NCBI RefSeq assembly: GCF_001874525.1
Contig: NZ_LKAQ01000004.1
Span: 856,805 to 920,804 of the forward strand
Source: Pseudodesulfovibrio hydrargyri
GTDB taxonomy: Bacteria; Desulfobacterota; Desulfovibrionia; Desulfovibrionales; Desulfovibrionaceae
DNA: 64,000 bases
Direction: 5' to 3'
Of this stretch, positions 26,650 to 36,048 are shown one piece after another. The translations under genes and the position numbers were made by a program. Under the pieces are notes generated by a model. The model did not search any database. It was not told where the DNA came from and was given only the letters and a program-made list of their open reading frames with translations. Numbering within the stretch: position 1 is the stretch's first letter; each line of letters begins with the position of its first letter.

Positions 26650-27591
26650 ATGACTCGAACAATCACCGTCTTTCTGGCGGACGCCTTCACCACGGAGCCC
26701 GGCAAGGGCAACCGCGCGGGCGTGGTCCTGGACGCGGAGGGGCTGCCCGATGCGGCCATGCGGGCCGTGGCCGCCTTGGTCGGCGTGTCCGAGACCGCGT
26801 TCCTGTCCCCCGCGCCGGAGGGGGCGGACTACGACCTGGTGCAACGCTATTTCACGCCCGAGGTGGAGGTGCCGACCTGCGGCCACGCCACCATCGGATC
26901 GCACTTCGTGCGCGCCCGGGCCCTGGGCATGGCGCACGGCCGGGTGCGCATCATGACCGGGGCGGGCGTGCTGCCCGTCGACCTAGAGACCGTGGACGGA
27001 CGGCTCAAGGTGACCATGACCCAGGGCGCGGTGGCCTTTACCCCGCCCTACGGCGCCGAGGTGCGCGAGGCCATCCTGGCCGGGCTCGGCCTCGGGCCGG
27101 GCGACCTGGCGGACGGGTTGCCCGTGCAGGAGGTCTCCACCGGTCACTCCAAGGTCATGGTTCCCATCCGCTCCGTGGCCGTCCTGGACGGGCTTGCCCC
27201 GGACATGGCCGCGCTCCGGGCGCTCAGCCGGGAGATCGGCTGCAACGGCTATTTCGTCTTTGTCCTGAACGGCGGGCAGGACCCGTGCCTGACCAGCGGG
27301 CGGATGTTCGCCCCGGCCGTGGGCATCGACGAGGACCCGGTCACGGGCAACGGCAACGGGCCGTGCGGGGCGTATCTCTCCCGATACGGCGTGCTGCCCG
27401 ACCAACCGGTCGTCCGCTACCTGGGCCGCCAGGGCGTGGCCATGGGGAGCGAAGGGCGCATCGAGGTCACCGTGACCCGCGATTCAAACGGCCCGCATAA
27501 AGTCCAGGTGGGCGGCACGGCTGTGGAGGCGGGCCGTTTGAAGATCGAATTGTCCGACGATAATGGAAACATTTCAGCAACTATTTTGTAA
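26650..27591 (+). CDS. PhzF family isomerase-like protein
   Basis: 313 residues of the PhzF/diaminopimelate-epimerase fold. Signatures are GKGNRAGVVLD near the start, SETAFL, RYFTPEVEVPTCGHATIGS with the central glutamate and GHAT element, and a C-terminal EDPVTGNGNGPCGAYL. The family includes isomerases such as PhzF, but most members have no known substrate. The ATG at 26650 starts the first family-like stretch. It is divergent from hcp and followed 18 bases later by a VOC gene. Confidence 0.85.
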   Translation: MTRTITVFLADAFTTEPGKGNRAGVVLDAEGLPDAAMRAVAALVGVSETAFLSPAPEGADYDLVQRYFTPEVEVPTCGHATIGSHFVRARALGMAHGRVRIMTGAGVLPVDLETVDGRLKVTMTQGAVAFTPPYGAEVREAILAGLGLGPGDLADGLPVQEVSTGHSKVMVPIRSVAVLDGLAPDMAALRALSREIGCNGYFVFVLNGGQDPCLTSGRMFAPAVGIDEDPVTGNGNGPCGAYLSRYGVLPDQPVVRYLGRQGVAMGSEGRIEVTVTRDSNGPHKVQVGGTAVEAGRLKIELSDDNGNISATIL

Positions 27592-27609
27592 TACGGGAGA
27601 GGCGGGAAC

Positions 27610-28296
27610 ATGCGAACCAGACTGGACCATATCGTCATCGCGGCCACGGACATGGAACGGGGCGTTGACTGGGCCGAGAAGCAACTCGGCGTGCGCGTGC
27701 CGCGCGGCGGGGTGCACGAGACCATGGGCACCCGCAATCACGTCATGCGCATCGGAGCGGAGATGTTTCTGGAGATCATCGCCATCAATCCGGACGGCCC
27801 GGTCCCGGCCAAGCCTCGCTGGTTCGGCCTGGACGACCCGTCCGTGCGCGAGCGGCTGGACCGTTCGCCCGCCTTCCTGGCCTGGGTGGCCAACACCGAC
27901 GATATCGCGGCCTTCCTGGACGCGGCCCCCATGTCTTTCGGCCAGGCCACGCCGGTCAGCCGGGGCGAGCTGAACTGGCAGTTCGCCCTGCCCTCGGACG
28001 GGCGGTTACTGGCCGGGGGCATGCTGCCCTACGCCATCCAGTGGCAGACCGAGTTCCATCCGGCCCTGTCCATGCCCGACCTGGGATGCCGCCTGCTCGG
28101 CCTGAACATCTATCACCCCTACCCCGAGTGGCTGGGCGGCATTCTGGACGCCGTGGGCCCGGTGGATATGGTCAAGGTGCATCCCCTGCCGCCCCTGGAG
28201 GCGCCGCGCATGGCCGCGCGCATCGACACCCCGGAGGGCGTCCGGCTGCTGGAGACCATGCCCGGAGCCTGCGGCTGCCCGCCGCGCCGGGCATAG
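27610..28296 (+). CDS. VOC/glyoxalase-like domain protein
   Basis: 228 residues. The start LDHIVIAATDMERGVDWAEKQLG and the phrase GTRNHVMRIGAEMFLEIIAINP match the glyoxalase-like (PF13468 type) VOC family. Metal ligands could be H8 and the glutamate in LEIIAIN. A GGGAGAGGCGGGAAC site precedes the ATG. It is probably in one transcript with the PhzF-like gene. The substrate is unknown. Confidence 0.75.
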   Translation: MRTRLDHIVIAATDMERGVDWAEKQLGVRVPRGGVHETMGTRNHVMRIGAEMFLEIIAINPDGPVPAKPRWFGLDDPSVRERLDRSPAFLAWVANTDDIAAFLDAAPMSFGQATPVSRGELNWQFALPSDGRLLAGGMLPYAIQWQTEFHPALSMPDLGCRLLGLNIYHPYPEWLGGILDAVGPVDMVKVHPLPPLEAPRMAARIDTPEGVRLLETMPGACGCPPRRA

Positions 28297-28377
28297 CCGA
28301 CAGGCATGCGCCCCGACTTTATTAATCACCGCGCATTTGATAGAGAACGGACGGTTCCCCCTACAGCAGGAGTCGTC

Positions 28378-31300
28378 ATGCAGCTGTCGGTTCGTTCTCC
28401 CAGGGTCCTTTGCCCCTTCCTGCTCGCCGTCCTGGCGCTGTCGGTCCTGCTCGCGCCCGCCGCCCGGGCCTCGGACCGGAAACAGATCCTCCTGCTCAAC
28501 TCCTACCACCAGGGGTTCCAATGGACCGACGAGGTCTGCCTGGGGCTGACCGACGTGCTCCGGCCCCGCGAGACGGGCATCACCATGCACGTGGAGTACA
28601 TGGACACCAAGCGGGTGGCCTACAACGCCCACTACGAGCAACAGCTCCTGAACATCTACGCCCACAAGTACAAGGGCGTGCCCCTGGACCTGATCCTGTC
28701 CACGGACAACGCGGCCTATGACTTCCTGCTCCGCCATCACGACGAGCTCTTTCCGGACATCCCGGTGGTTTTCGGCGGGGTCAATTTCTTCAGGCCCGAC
28801 CAGCTCGAGAACCACCCCCTGTTCACGGGCGTGGCCGAGGTCCTGGACGCCCGGCAGACCATCGACTGCGCCCTCAGGCTCAGGCCCGGCACCAAAACCG
28901 TCTACGTGGTCAACGACTACACCTGGTCGGGCGCGGCCGTGCGCAAATCCATTGAGGAACAGCTGCGCGGCCTGGACCCGGAAGTCACCGTGGTCTTCTC
29001 CGGGAATTCGGACCTGGCCGACATCCTTCAGCACGTGGACCGGCTGCCGACCAATGCCGTGATCCTGCTCAGCGTGTTCAACCGGGACAAGAGCGGACGG
29101 TTCTACGACAAGAGCGAGGTGGCCCAGGCGGTGTCCGCCCACGCCCGGGTGCCGGTCTTCGGCATCCTCAAGGGGGACATCGGCCACGGCATCGTGGGCG
29201 GCATGCTCTCCAACGGCCACGACCAGGGGCAGGCCATGGCCCAGATCGCCCTGCACGTCATGTCCGGCCGCAGTCCCGGTGAAATCCCGGTCCTGCACGG
29301 CAGCGCCTACGCCCCGGTTTTCGACTACGTCCAGCTCAAGCGGTTCGACCTCAACCTGGCCAAACTCCCTCCGGACAGCGCGATCAGCAACCGCCCCGAA
29401 TCCTTCTACCGCGAGCACTCCGCCGTTCTTTTGGGCGTGGTCGGGTTCGGCGCCCTGCAGACCCTGATCATCCTGGCCCTGATCCTGAACATCACCCGCA
29501 GGCGGCGCGCCGAAAAGGAACTGCGCACCGCCCACCGGACCCTGGAAGAGCGGGTCAAGGAGCGGACCAGCGAGCTGCGCCAGTCCGAGGAGGTCCTGCG
29601 GACCATTTTCGACTTTTCCTACGACGCCATCATCATCCACGACGGCAGCGGCCGCATCCTGGAAGTGAACCGGCGGATGATCGAGATGTTCGGCCTGGAG
29701 GGCATGGACCCGTCGGGCGTGTCCCTGTCCCGGGATCTGTCGAGCCGGGAAAACCCCCTGCACTCCATGGCCGGGACCATTCGCGAGGTCCTGGGCGGCA
29801 AGCCCCGCCACCTGGAATGGCGCGCGCGCCGCTACCGGGACCACCTGGAATTCGACGTGGAGGTTCACCTGACCCGGATCATCTACCGGGGCGAGGAGGC
29901 CGTCCTGGTCAACGTCCGGGACATCTCGGAGCGCAAGGAGTCGGAGAACGCCATCCGCCAGAACCTGGTCAAGTTCGAAGCCATCCTGGAAAACTCCCTG
30001 ATGGGCATCGCCATGTCCGTGGGCCGCAAGATCGTGACCATCAACCGGCGGGGCGCGGAGATATTCGGCTATTCCACGGACGAGATCCAGAACAACACCC
30101 TGAATCTGCTGCTCGGCCACTACCAGACCGAGGACGACTTCGTCGTGGCGGCCAAGTCCGCACTGACCGAGCGCGGTGAATTCAATACCGAGCAGGCGTT
30201 CAGGAGCAAGAACGGCTCCACGATCTGGTGCCGCATGTACGCCAAGACCGTGGACCGCCGGGACCTGTCCAAGGGCGTCATCTGGGCCTGGGACGACGTC
30301 ACCGAGAACCGGCGAGCCCAAGAGGACCTGTTGCGCACCCGCGAGGACGCCGAGGCCGCCAACCGGGCCAAATCCGAGTTCCTGGCCGCCATGAGCCACG
30401 AGATCCGGACCCCCATGAACGCCATCGTGGGCATGACCGAGATCACCCTGCAGACCGACCTGACCGAGGACCAGCGCGACTACCTCAAGACCGTCAAGGA
30501 CTCGGCCCAGCACCTCCTGTCCATCATCAACGACATCCTCGACCTGTCCAAGATCGAGGCGCGCAAGCTCGAACTGGACCACGTGGATTTCGACCTGCCG
30601 TTCCACGTCAAGACGACCATCAAGGGGCTCGAGCTCCAGGCCCGCCAGAAGGGGCTCGACATGGCCCTTCAGATTGACGGGTCCGTCCCCCACTGCGTCA
30701 AGGGCGACCCCCTGTCGCTGAGGCAGGTGCTGGTCAACCTGGCGGGCAACGCGGTCAAGTTCACTCACCGCGGGTCCATCACCATCCGCGTGCGGGCCGC
30801 CGCGGGCCCGGCCCCGGACGAGAGCCGGACCGTGGGCGTGGCCTTTGCCGTGGAGGACACGGGCATCGGCATCCCGCGCGAGTTCCTGGACTCCATTTTC
30901 CAGAGCTTCTCCCAGTCCACCCGCGCCTTCGGCGGCACCGGCCTGGGACTGGCCATCTGCAAGCAGCTCATCTCGCTCATGGGCGGGGACATCCGGGTGG
31001 AGTCCACCGTGGGCAAGGGCAGCGTTTTTTCCTTCACGGTCTGGTTCGAACAGGGCTTCTCCTGCCCCATGCCCGACGAGGACGACATCCACCGGCGGCC
31101 CGAGGCCCCGACCCGGCCCGTGCGCGTGCTCGTGGCCGAGGACAACGACGTCAACATCATGGTCACCACCCTCAAGCTCGAGGACCTTGGCTACTCCTAC
31201 GCCGTGGCCAAGACCGGGCTCGAGGTCCTGGACCTGCTCAAGCGCGAGCCCTTTGACCTCATCCTCATGGACATCGAAATGCCGGTGCTGGACGGCATCT

Positions 31301-31878
31301 CCACCACCAAGGCCATCCGTTCGGCCGTGCCGGGCGGGCCCATCGCGGACCCGAATATCCCGATCATCGGGGTCACGGCCCACGCCCTCAAGGAGTTTCG
31401 CGACAAGAGCCTGGGCGCGGGCATGGACGACTACGTGGCCAAGCCCGTGGACTTCAACGAACTGGCCGTGATCATCAACCGGCTCATCGGCGCGGCCCCC
31501 GCGCCCCCGCAGCCCCCGGACGCGGGCACGGTCCAGGCCGAGGCCGAACCCATGGACGCTCTGCCGCCCTGGACCCCGGAAGCGGCCATGGAGCACCTGG
31601 GCGTGGACGAGGCCATCTTCGCCGACTTCCTGGTCACGGCCAAAACCGAACTCTCGCTGCTGACCGAAGAGCTGGAGCAGGCCACCGGCGCGGGCGACAC
31701 GGCCAAGGCCGGAGAACTGGCGGGCACCGTCCGGTCCGTGTGCACGGCCATCGGGGCCAACGCGGCCGCCCTGACCGCCGCCTCCCTGGCCGCCGCCTGC
31801 GCGGGGAAAGGCGACGAAAACGGGCTTTTCTCCCGCCTGCGCGAAGAGATATCCAGCCTGATGAAAATCATGGACTAA
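28378..31878 (+). CDS. Hybrid histidine kinase: periplasmic binding domain, PAS-PAS, HisKA-HATPase, receiver, degenerate HPt
   Basis: A 1166-residue membrane sensor. A signal sequence (to about residue 31) leads into a periplasmic ABC_sub_bind-type domain (about 33-340) starting KQILLLNSYHQGFQW, then one membrane helix (about 350-372), a coiled coil, two PAS domains (about 405-650), HisKA with the phosphorylated histidine H674 in MSHEIRTPMNA, HATPase with DTGIGIP and GGTGLGLAIC, and a receiver with D965 in LMDIEMPVLDG. The last 100 residues look like an HPt bundle, but where HPt proteins have a histidine before TLKG the sequence is LAGTVRSV with G1116, so it cannot accept phosphate there. The ATG at 28378 has a CAGGAG site. 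The sensor resembles the binding protein at 4160. Confidence 0.88.
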   Translation: MQLSVRSPRVLCPFLLAVLALSVLLAPAARASDRKQILLLNSYHQGFQWTDEVCLGLTDVLRPRETGITMHVEYMDTKRVAYNAHYEQQLLNIYAHKYKGVPLDLILSTDNAAYDFLLRHHDELFPDIPVVFGGVNFFRPDQLENHPLFTGVAEVLDARQTIDCALRLRPGTKTVYVVNDYTWSGAAVRKSIEEQLRGLDPEVTVVFSGNSDLADILQHVDRLPTNAVILLSVFNRDKSGRFYDKSEVAQAVSAHARVPVFGILKGDIGHGIVGGMLSNGHDQGQAMAQIALHVMSGRSPGEIPVLHGSAYAPVFDYVQLKRFDLNLAKLPPDSAISNRPESFYREHSAVLLGVVGFGALQTLIILALILNITRRRRAEKELRTAHRTLEERVKERTSELRQSEEVLRTIFDFSYDAIIIHDGSGRILEVNRRMIEMFGLEGMDPSGVSLSRDLSSRENPLHSMAGTIREVLGGKPRHLEWRARRYRDHLEFDVEVHLTRIIYRGEEAVLVNVRDISERKESENAIRQNLVKFEAILENSLMGIAMSVGRKIVTINRRGAEIFGYSTDEIQNNTLNLLLGHYQTEDDFVVAAKSALTERGEFNTEQAFRSKNGSTIWCRMYAKTVDRRDLSKGVIWAWDDVTENRRAQEDLLRTREDAEAANRAKSEFLAAMSHEIRTPMNAIVGMTEITLQTDLTEDQRDYLKTVKDSAQHLLSIINDILDLSKIEARKLELDHVDFDLPFHVKTTIKGLELQARQKGLDMALQIDGSVPHCVKGDPLSLRQVLVNLAGNAVKFTHRGSITIRVRAAAGPAPDESRTVGVAFAVEDTGIGIPREFLDSIFQSFSQSTRAFGGTGLGLAICKQLISLMGGDIRVESTVGKGSVFSFTVWFEQGFSCPMPDEDDIHRRPEAPTRPVRVLVAEDNDVNIMVTTLKLEDLGYSYAVAKTGLEVLDLLKREPFDLILMDIEMPVLDGISTTKAIRSAVPGGPIADPNIPIIGVTAHALKEFRDKSLGAGMDDYVAKPVDFNELAVIINRLIGAAPAPPQPPDAGTVQAEAEPMDALPPWTPEAAMEHLGVDEAIFADFLVTAKTELSLLTEELEQATGAGDTAKAGELAGTVRSVCTAIGANAAALTAASLAAACAGKGDENGLFSRLREEISSLMKIMD

Positions 31879-31972
31879 GATTTTACAGGGACCTATTCTC
31901 CCAGGTAGAAGTGGGAAATGTCCGTTCCGTCGTCCTGGTCCGCGTACCGACTTTTCGAAAAGGAGGAGAGCC

Positions 31973-33142
31973 ATGCCCGGTGAGGAGTTTGCCGAGTTGC
32001 GGAAATTCGTGGCCCCGGAGTTCGTCTTCGGCCCGGGCGCGGCCATGCTGGCCGGGCAATACGCCGCCAACCTCTCCACCAAAAAGGCCCTGGTGGTCTC
32101 CTGCCGGGCCCTGGAGGCCATCGGCTGCACCGGTCGGGTCGTGGACTCCCTCACCCGGGAGGGCGTGGCCTGCACCGTGTTCTCGGACGTGACCCCCAAC
32201 CCGCGCCACGAGGAGGTCATGGCCGGGGCCGAGGTCTACCGCCGCGAGGGCTGCGATTCCCTCGTGGCCGTGGGCGGCGGATCGCCCATGGACTGCGCCA
32301 AGGCCATCGGCATCGTCTGCACCAACGACAGGCACGTCCTCGAATTCGAGGGCGTGGACAATGTGGAACGGCCCGGGCCGCCGCTCATCTGCATCCCCAC
32401 CACCGCCGGAACCGCCGCCGACATCTCCCAGTTCTGCATCATCAACGACACCGACCGGAAGGTGAAAATCGCCATCGTGTCCAAGACCATGGTCCCGGAC
32501 GTGGCCCTCATCGACCCCAAATTGACCCTGACCATGGACGCGCGGCTTACCGCGCACACCGGCCTGGACGCCCTGACCCACGCGGTCGAGGCGTTCGCCT
32601 CCAACGCCGCCTCGGCCATCACCGACCTGAACGCCATGGAGGCCATGCGCCTCGTCCGCAAACACCTGCGCAACGCGGTCGAGCGCCCCGACGACCTGGA
32701 GGCGCGCACCGGCATGATGCTCGCTTCCACCTACGCGGGTCTGGCCTTCTCCAACGCCATTCTCGGCGCGGTCCACGCCATGGCCCACAGCCTGGGCGGC
32801 CTCCTGGACCTGCCCCACGGCCTGTGCAACGCCATCCTCCTGGACCGCGTCGTCGCCTACAACTTCGACGCCGAACCGGAGAAATACCGCCGTCTGGGCG
32901 TCATCCTGGGCGCGGACATCCCGGAGGAGACCTCCATCGACGAGGCCAGGGAACGCACCCTGGAGGCGATCCGCGACCTGAAGCGGAGCGTGGGCGTGAC
33001 CCACACACTGTGCGAACTGGGCATGACCGACGAGGACCTGCCCCTGCTGGCGCGCAACGCCCTGTCCGACGCCTGCATGCTGACCAACCCCAAACAACCG
33101 ACGGCCGATGAGCTCATCCAGATATTCAAAGCCACCTGCTGA
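31973..33142 (+). CDS. Iron-containing alcohol dehydrogenase
   Basis: 389 residues of the type III Fe-ADH family, which oxidises or reduces alcohols and aldehydes with NAD(P)H. The nucleotide motif is VAVGGGSPMDCAKAIG and the metal site includes HTGLDALTHAVEAF, VHAMAHSLGGLLDLPHGLCNA. GTAADISQFCIIND replaces the common GTGSE-T-A element with a small variation. AAGGAGGAG precedes the ATG. Its last 35 bases overlap the next kinase gene in another frame, so the two are probably translated from one message. Confidence 0.9.
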   Translation: MPGEEFAELRKFVAPEFVFGPGAAMLAGQYAANLSTKKALVVSCRALEAIGCTGRVVDSLTREGVACTVFSDVTPNPRHEEVMAGAEVYRREGCDSLVAVGGGSPMDCAKAIGIVCTNDRHVLEFEGVDNVERPGPPLICIPTTAGTAADISQFCIINDTDRKVKIAIVSKTMVPDVALIDPKLTLTMDARLTAHTGLDALTHAVEAFASNAASAITDLNAMEAMRLVRKHLRNAVERPDDLEARTGMMLASTYAGLAFSNAILGAVHAMAHSLGGLLDLPHGLCNAILLDRVVAYNFDAEPEKYRRLGVILGADIPEETSIDEARERTLEAIRDLKRSVGVTHTLCELGMTDEDLPLLARNALSDACMLTNPKQPTADELIQIFKATC

Positions 33143-34412
33143 TTCCGAACCGGTCCAGGCCACGGAGCGCGAAAAGCTCATCGGCCTGGGCAAACGTTCC
33201 ATCAGCAAGAGTTACTACCCGGAACTCAAGAGCCGGCTGGATGAACTCGAACATTTCCGCGCCCTGCTCGACAGGGTCAACGACGCCATCTTCGTGGTCG
33301 ACGCGGACAGCGGCGTCATCCTGGACATTTCGGGCGCGGCCGACGCCCTGCTCGGCTGCGGCCCGGAACAGCTGCGGGGCATGAGCTTCAAGGAGATCCT
33401 GCCTCCGCACATCCGCCGCCACGCCAACAACCTCTTCCACAACGAGACCAAGACCGTGCGTCTGGAGACCGAATTCATCTGCCCCTTCTGCGACGGGCAG
33501 CCCCCGGTTCCGGTGGACCTGACCCTCAGCCTGGTCTCCTTCCAGGACCAGCGCCAGGCCATCATCGTGGCCCGCGACATCAGCGAGCGCAAACGCTCGG
33601 AACGCGCCCTCAAACGCAGCCACGACCAGTTGGAGATCCGGGTCCGCGAACGGACCAAGGAACTGGATCAGGCCAACCGGGCCAAGTCCGAGTTCCTGTC
33701 CACCGTGTCCCACGAACTGCGTACCCCCCTGACCGCCGTGCTCGGTTTCGCCAAGGTCACCCGCAAGAAACTCATCGGCTCCATCTTCCCGGCCCTGGAC
33801 CGCATAGCGGACGACGAACTGAGAAACGAGATGGAGGTAGTCCGCAAGAACCTAGAGATCATCGCAGGCGAAGGCCAGCGCCTTACTTCGCTGATCAACG
33901 ACGTCCTCGACCTGGCCAAGATGGAGGCCAACCGCGTCGAATACGTCATGGCCCCCATTCACCCCGAAGAGTTCATCACCCGGACCGTGGAGGTCACCTC
34001 CTCCCTGTTCGACGACAACAACCTGACCCTGAACCTGAACATCGAATCCCACCTGCCCATGGTCAAGGGCGACATGGACCGGCTCATGCAAGTCATGGTC
34101 AACCTCTTCTCCAATGCCGTGAAGTTCACCTCCCGGGGCGCCGTCACCTGCGCCGCCCGCGCCGTGGAAGACACCGTGCGCATCAGCGTGGCCGACACCG
34201 GCATCGGCATCCAGCCCGAACTCCTCGAATCCATCTTCGAGGAATTCACCCAGGCCGGGGAACACCTGTCCAACCGACCCGCCGGAACCGGACTCGGCCT
34301 GACCATCTGCAAACACATCGTCCACGAACACGGCGGCCATATCTGGGCCGAAAGTACACCCGGCCAGGGCAGCAAATTCATCTTCACCCTGCCCGCCTTG
34401 AAGCGCGGTTAG
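33108..34412 (+). CDS. PAS-domain sensor histidine kinase
   Basis: 434 residues, no membrane segment. A PAS domain spans about residues 45-160 (RVNDAIFVVDADSGVILDISGAADALLG) and includes ICPFCDGQ. A short coiled coil leads to HisKA with H202 in VSHELRTPLTAVLGF, then HATPase with N, DTGIGIQ and GTGLGLTIC. There is no receiver and no response regulator gene next to it. The ATG at 33108 lies inside the alcohol dehydrogenase gene; later in-frame starts would shorten only the variable N-terminus. Confidence 0.85.
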   Translation: MSSSRYSKPPADSEPVQATEREKLIGLGKRSISKSYYPELKSRLDELEHFRALLDRVNDAIFVVDADSGVILDISGAADALLGCGPEQLRGMSFKEILPPHIRRHANNLFHNETKTVRLETEFICPFCDGQPPVPVDLTLSLVSFQDQRQAIIVARDISERKRSERALKRSHDQLEIRVRERTKELDQANRAKSEFLSTVSHELRTPLTAVLGFAKVTRKKLIGSIFPALDRIADDELRNEMEVVRKNLEIIAGEGQRLTSLINDVLDLAKMEANRVEYVMAPIHPEEFITRTVEVTSSLFDDNNLTLNLNIESHLPMVKGDMDRLMQVMVNLFSNAVKFTSRGAVTCAARAVEDTVRISVADTGIGIQPELLESIFEEFTQAGEHLSNRPAGTGLGLTICKHIVHEHGGHIWAESTPGQGSKFIFTLPALKRG

Positions 34413-34435
34413 CGGTCTGGCGTGAAGGGGGATGG

Positions 34436-35021
34436 AATGCCTCCGGCGGCCCCTTCGGGTGGAGCCCTCGCCGGGGGGCGTCTCCGACGGGCAGGGCGCT
34501 GCCCTGGACCCCCATGTTCGCTTCGCTCAGGGGCGTGCGGACGCGGAAGACTACGACAAAGACGCCTTCCGCCGTGCCGGTTGGCGATTCCGGGCAGGGG
34601 AAACGGGTGTGACGCCGTGCGCATTTCCATAAGATCGCCCGCCGTTCCCCCTGCCCGAAATCGCGGGGTTTATTTTTTGGAAAGGGCTTGGCGCAATGGG
34701 TACTGCCGTTTTTCAGAAATAAGAAAACGCCGCAAGACCGCTTTGGCGGGTTTCGTCCACGCCCGCCTGCGGCGTTGGGCAACCGTCCCGAAGGGTTCGC
34801 GCCGGGCGGCCCTCCGGGGCCCGTGGACGTCCGGCGCGAACACTTCGGGACACCACCCGGCCGAGCTACTCACACTCCCCCACGCGCAACAATCCGCCAT
34901 CCCGCTTCGCACCTTCGCCGTAGGCGACCCAAAAAGTTTGGGAAGGGGGTCCAGGGGGGAACCCTTTTCAAAGGGTTCCCCCCTGGCGGGGTCTGGGGCA
35001 GCGCCCCAGCCGCCGGAGGCC
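34436..35021 (-). repeat. Repeat mosaic: inverted D, B and A modules
   Basis: The whole gap of almost 700 bases is repeat. Bases 34436-34540 are module D inverted, about 34600-34880 is module B, and 34903-35021 is module A inverted, nearly identical to 14171-14289. Within B, 34785-34808 and 34828-34851 form a 24-bp inverted repeat with two imperfect positions. Compared with the copy at 14171-14432, module B appears inserted between A and D. No reading frame with protein character is seen. Confidence 0.85.
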
Positions 35022-35100
35022 TCCCCGCTCGTCCAAAAAGAGACGCGCCCTCCCAGAAGAGAGCGCGTCGTGTTCGCGGCGACGGGTGCGGGGCGGTTGG

Positions 35101-35307
35101 TCAGGCCGTTCCCGCGTTGCCGGTGCGGCTGGAGGTTGAGGCAGAAGGCGTGGAGTCTTGGAGGCCGCTCTGTTCGAGGTCGTGGGCGAGGGGCTCGAGG
35201 AGCAGGGAAATAAGTTGGGCATTGGGCGCCGGTTTGGACAGGCGCAGGATGGTGAGCGCCACGAGAATGACAAGCAGCAGGAGCGCGACCGGGACGGCGG
35301 CACACAT
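35101..35307 (-). CDS. Small membrane protein (68 aa)
   Basis: The ATG at 35307 is preceded by a strong GGAGGTCC site. The product has an N-terminal hydrophobic helix (VPVALLLLVILVALTILRL) and a hydrophilic tail rich in serine and threonine. No family recognised. It follows the repeat mosaic and precedes the TPM operon on the other side. Confidence 0.6.
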   Translation of the reverse strand: MCAAVPVALLLLVILVALTILRLSKPAPNAQLISLLLEPLAHDLEQSGLQDSTPSASTSSRTGNAGTA

Positions 35308-35393
35308 GACGGACCTCCATGTTTGGCACAGGAGACCAGACCGGTGTTACGGAAATATGGAGGGCTCGTGACCCTTGGGTGACGTTGCGGGGA

Positions 35394-36032
35394 CTAGTCC
35401 GCTTTTTCGATGATCAGGTTGGGCAGCTCGTCGGTGTCATCGGGTTTGATGGGGAACCGCTTGGTGAGCATTTCGCCGCACCGGGTCACGCCTGCGCACA
35501 GGGCCTCGCCGGGTTTGCCCGCGCGGATGCCCTTGGTGACCAGGGTGACGACCTCTTCCCAGGCCTGAGGGTTGACCAGGTCGTTGATGCCCTTGTCGGC
35601 CAGGACCTGGACCGAGCGCTCGTAGACCGAGACGTAGAGGATGATGCCGGTCTTGTCGCGGGTGTCGTGCAGGCCGTGGGCGTGGAAGGCGGTGAAGGCG
35701 GCCTCGGCCACTTCCTCGCGCATCTCGCGTTTGGAGACAAACGGGCGCTTGAGGGCCGGGAGGGCGTCGAACAGGCGCGAAAAGCAGAAGAACAGAGCCA
35801 GGAACAGGGCCAGGAAGACCCACATGTCCTCACGGCCCAGGGCCAGGGTCAGCGCCACGGCGACGAGCGCGCCGAGGATGAGGCTGCCGATGAGCCCGGC
35901 CCTCGGGTAGTCGTAGCTCATGGTCGCGATGACCGGCACGATTTCGCCTGAGGTCGTGGCTTCGGCCTTCTTGACGCACTGAACGAGCGCGTCCTGTTCC
36001 GCTTGGGTGAGAAATGTTTCCGCGTTGCGCAT
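35394..36032 (-). CDS. TPM domain membrane protein
   Basis: 212 residues. The N-terminal part (FLTQAEQDALVQCVKKAEATTSGEIVPVIATMS) and C-terminal part (DKTGIILYVSVYERSVQVLADKGINDLV) form the TPM domain, split by two membrane helices (about residues 50-90). The family is thought to act in the envelope, in bacteria often beside LemA. It is the third gene of a lemA-TPM-TPM operon, 16 bases after the previous gene. The ATG at 36032 was chosen over the longer open frame, which there overlaps the glycine-rich tail of the neighbour. Confidence 0.8.
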   Translation of the reverse strand: MRNAETFLTQAEQDALVQCVKKAEATTSGEIVPVIATMSYDYPRAGLIGSLILGALVAVALTLALGREDMWVFLALFLALFFCFSRLFDALPALKRPFVSKREMREEVAEAAFTAFHAHGLHDTRDKTGIILYVSVYERSVQVLADKGINDLVNPQAWEEVVTLVTKGIRAGKPGEALCAGVTRCGEMLTKRFPIKPDDTDELPNLIIEKAD

Positions 36033-36048
36033 GGGTTGTCCCTTTTGT

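Noticed and set aside
28006..32220. A very long open frame on the minus strand opposite the hybrid kinase
   Set aside because: It has repetitive Gly/His/Val/Leu/Asp-rich composition typical of antisense frames in high-GC genes and no domain, while the plus strand has a complete kinase.
34436..35021. Small open frames inside the repeat mosaic
   Set aside because: They fall within modules that also occur elsewhere without any frame being kept, so they are chance.
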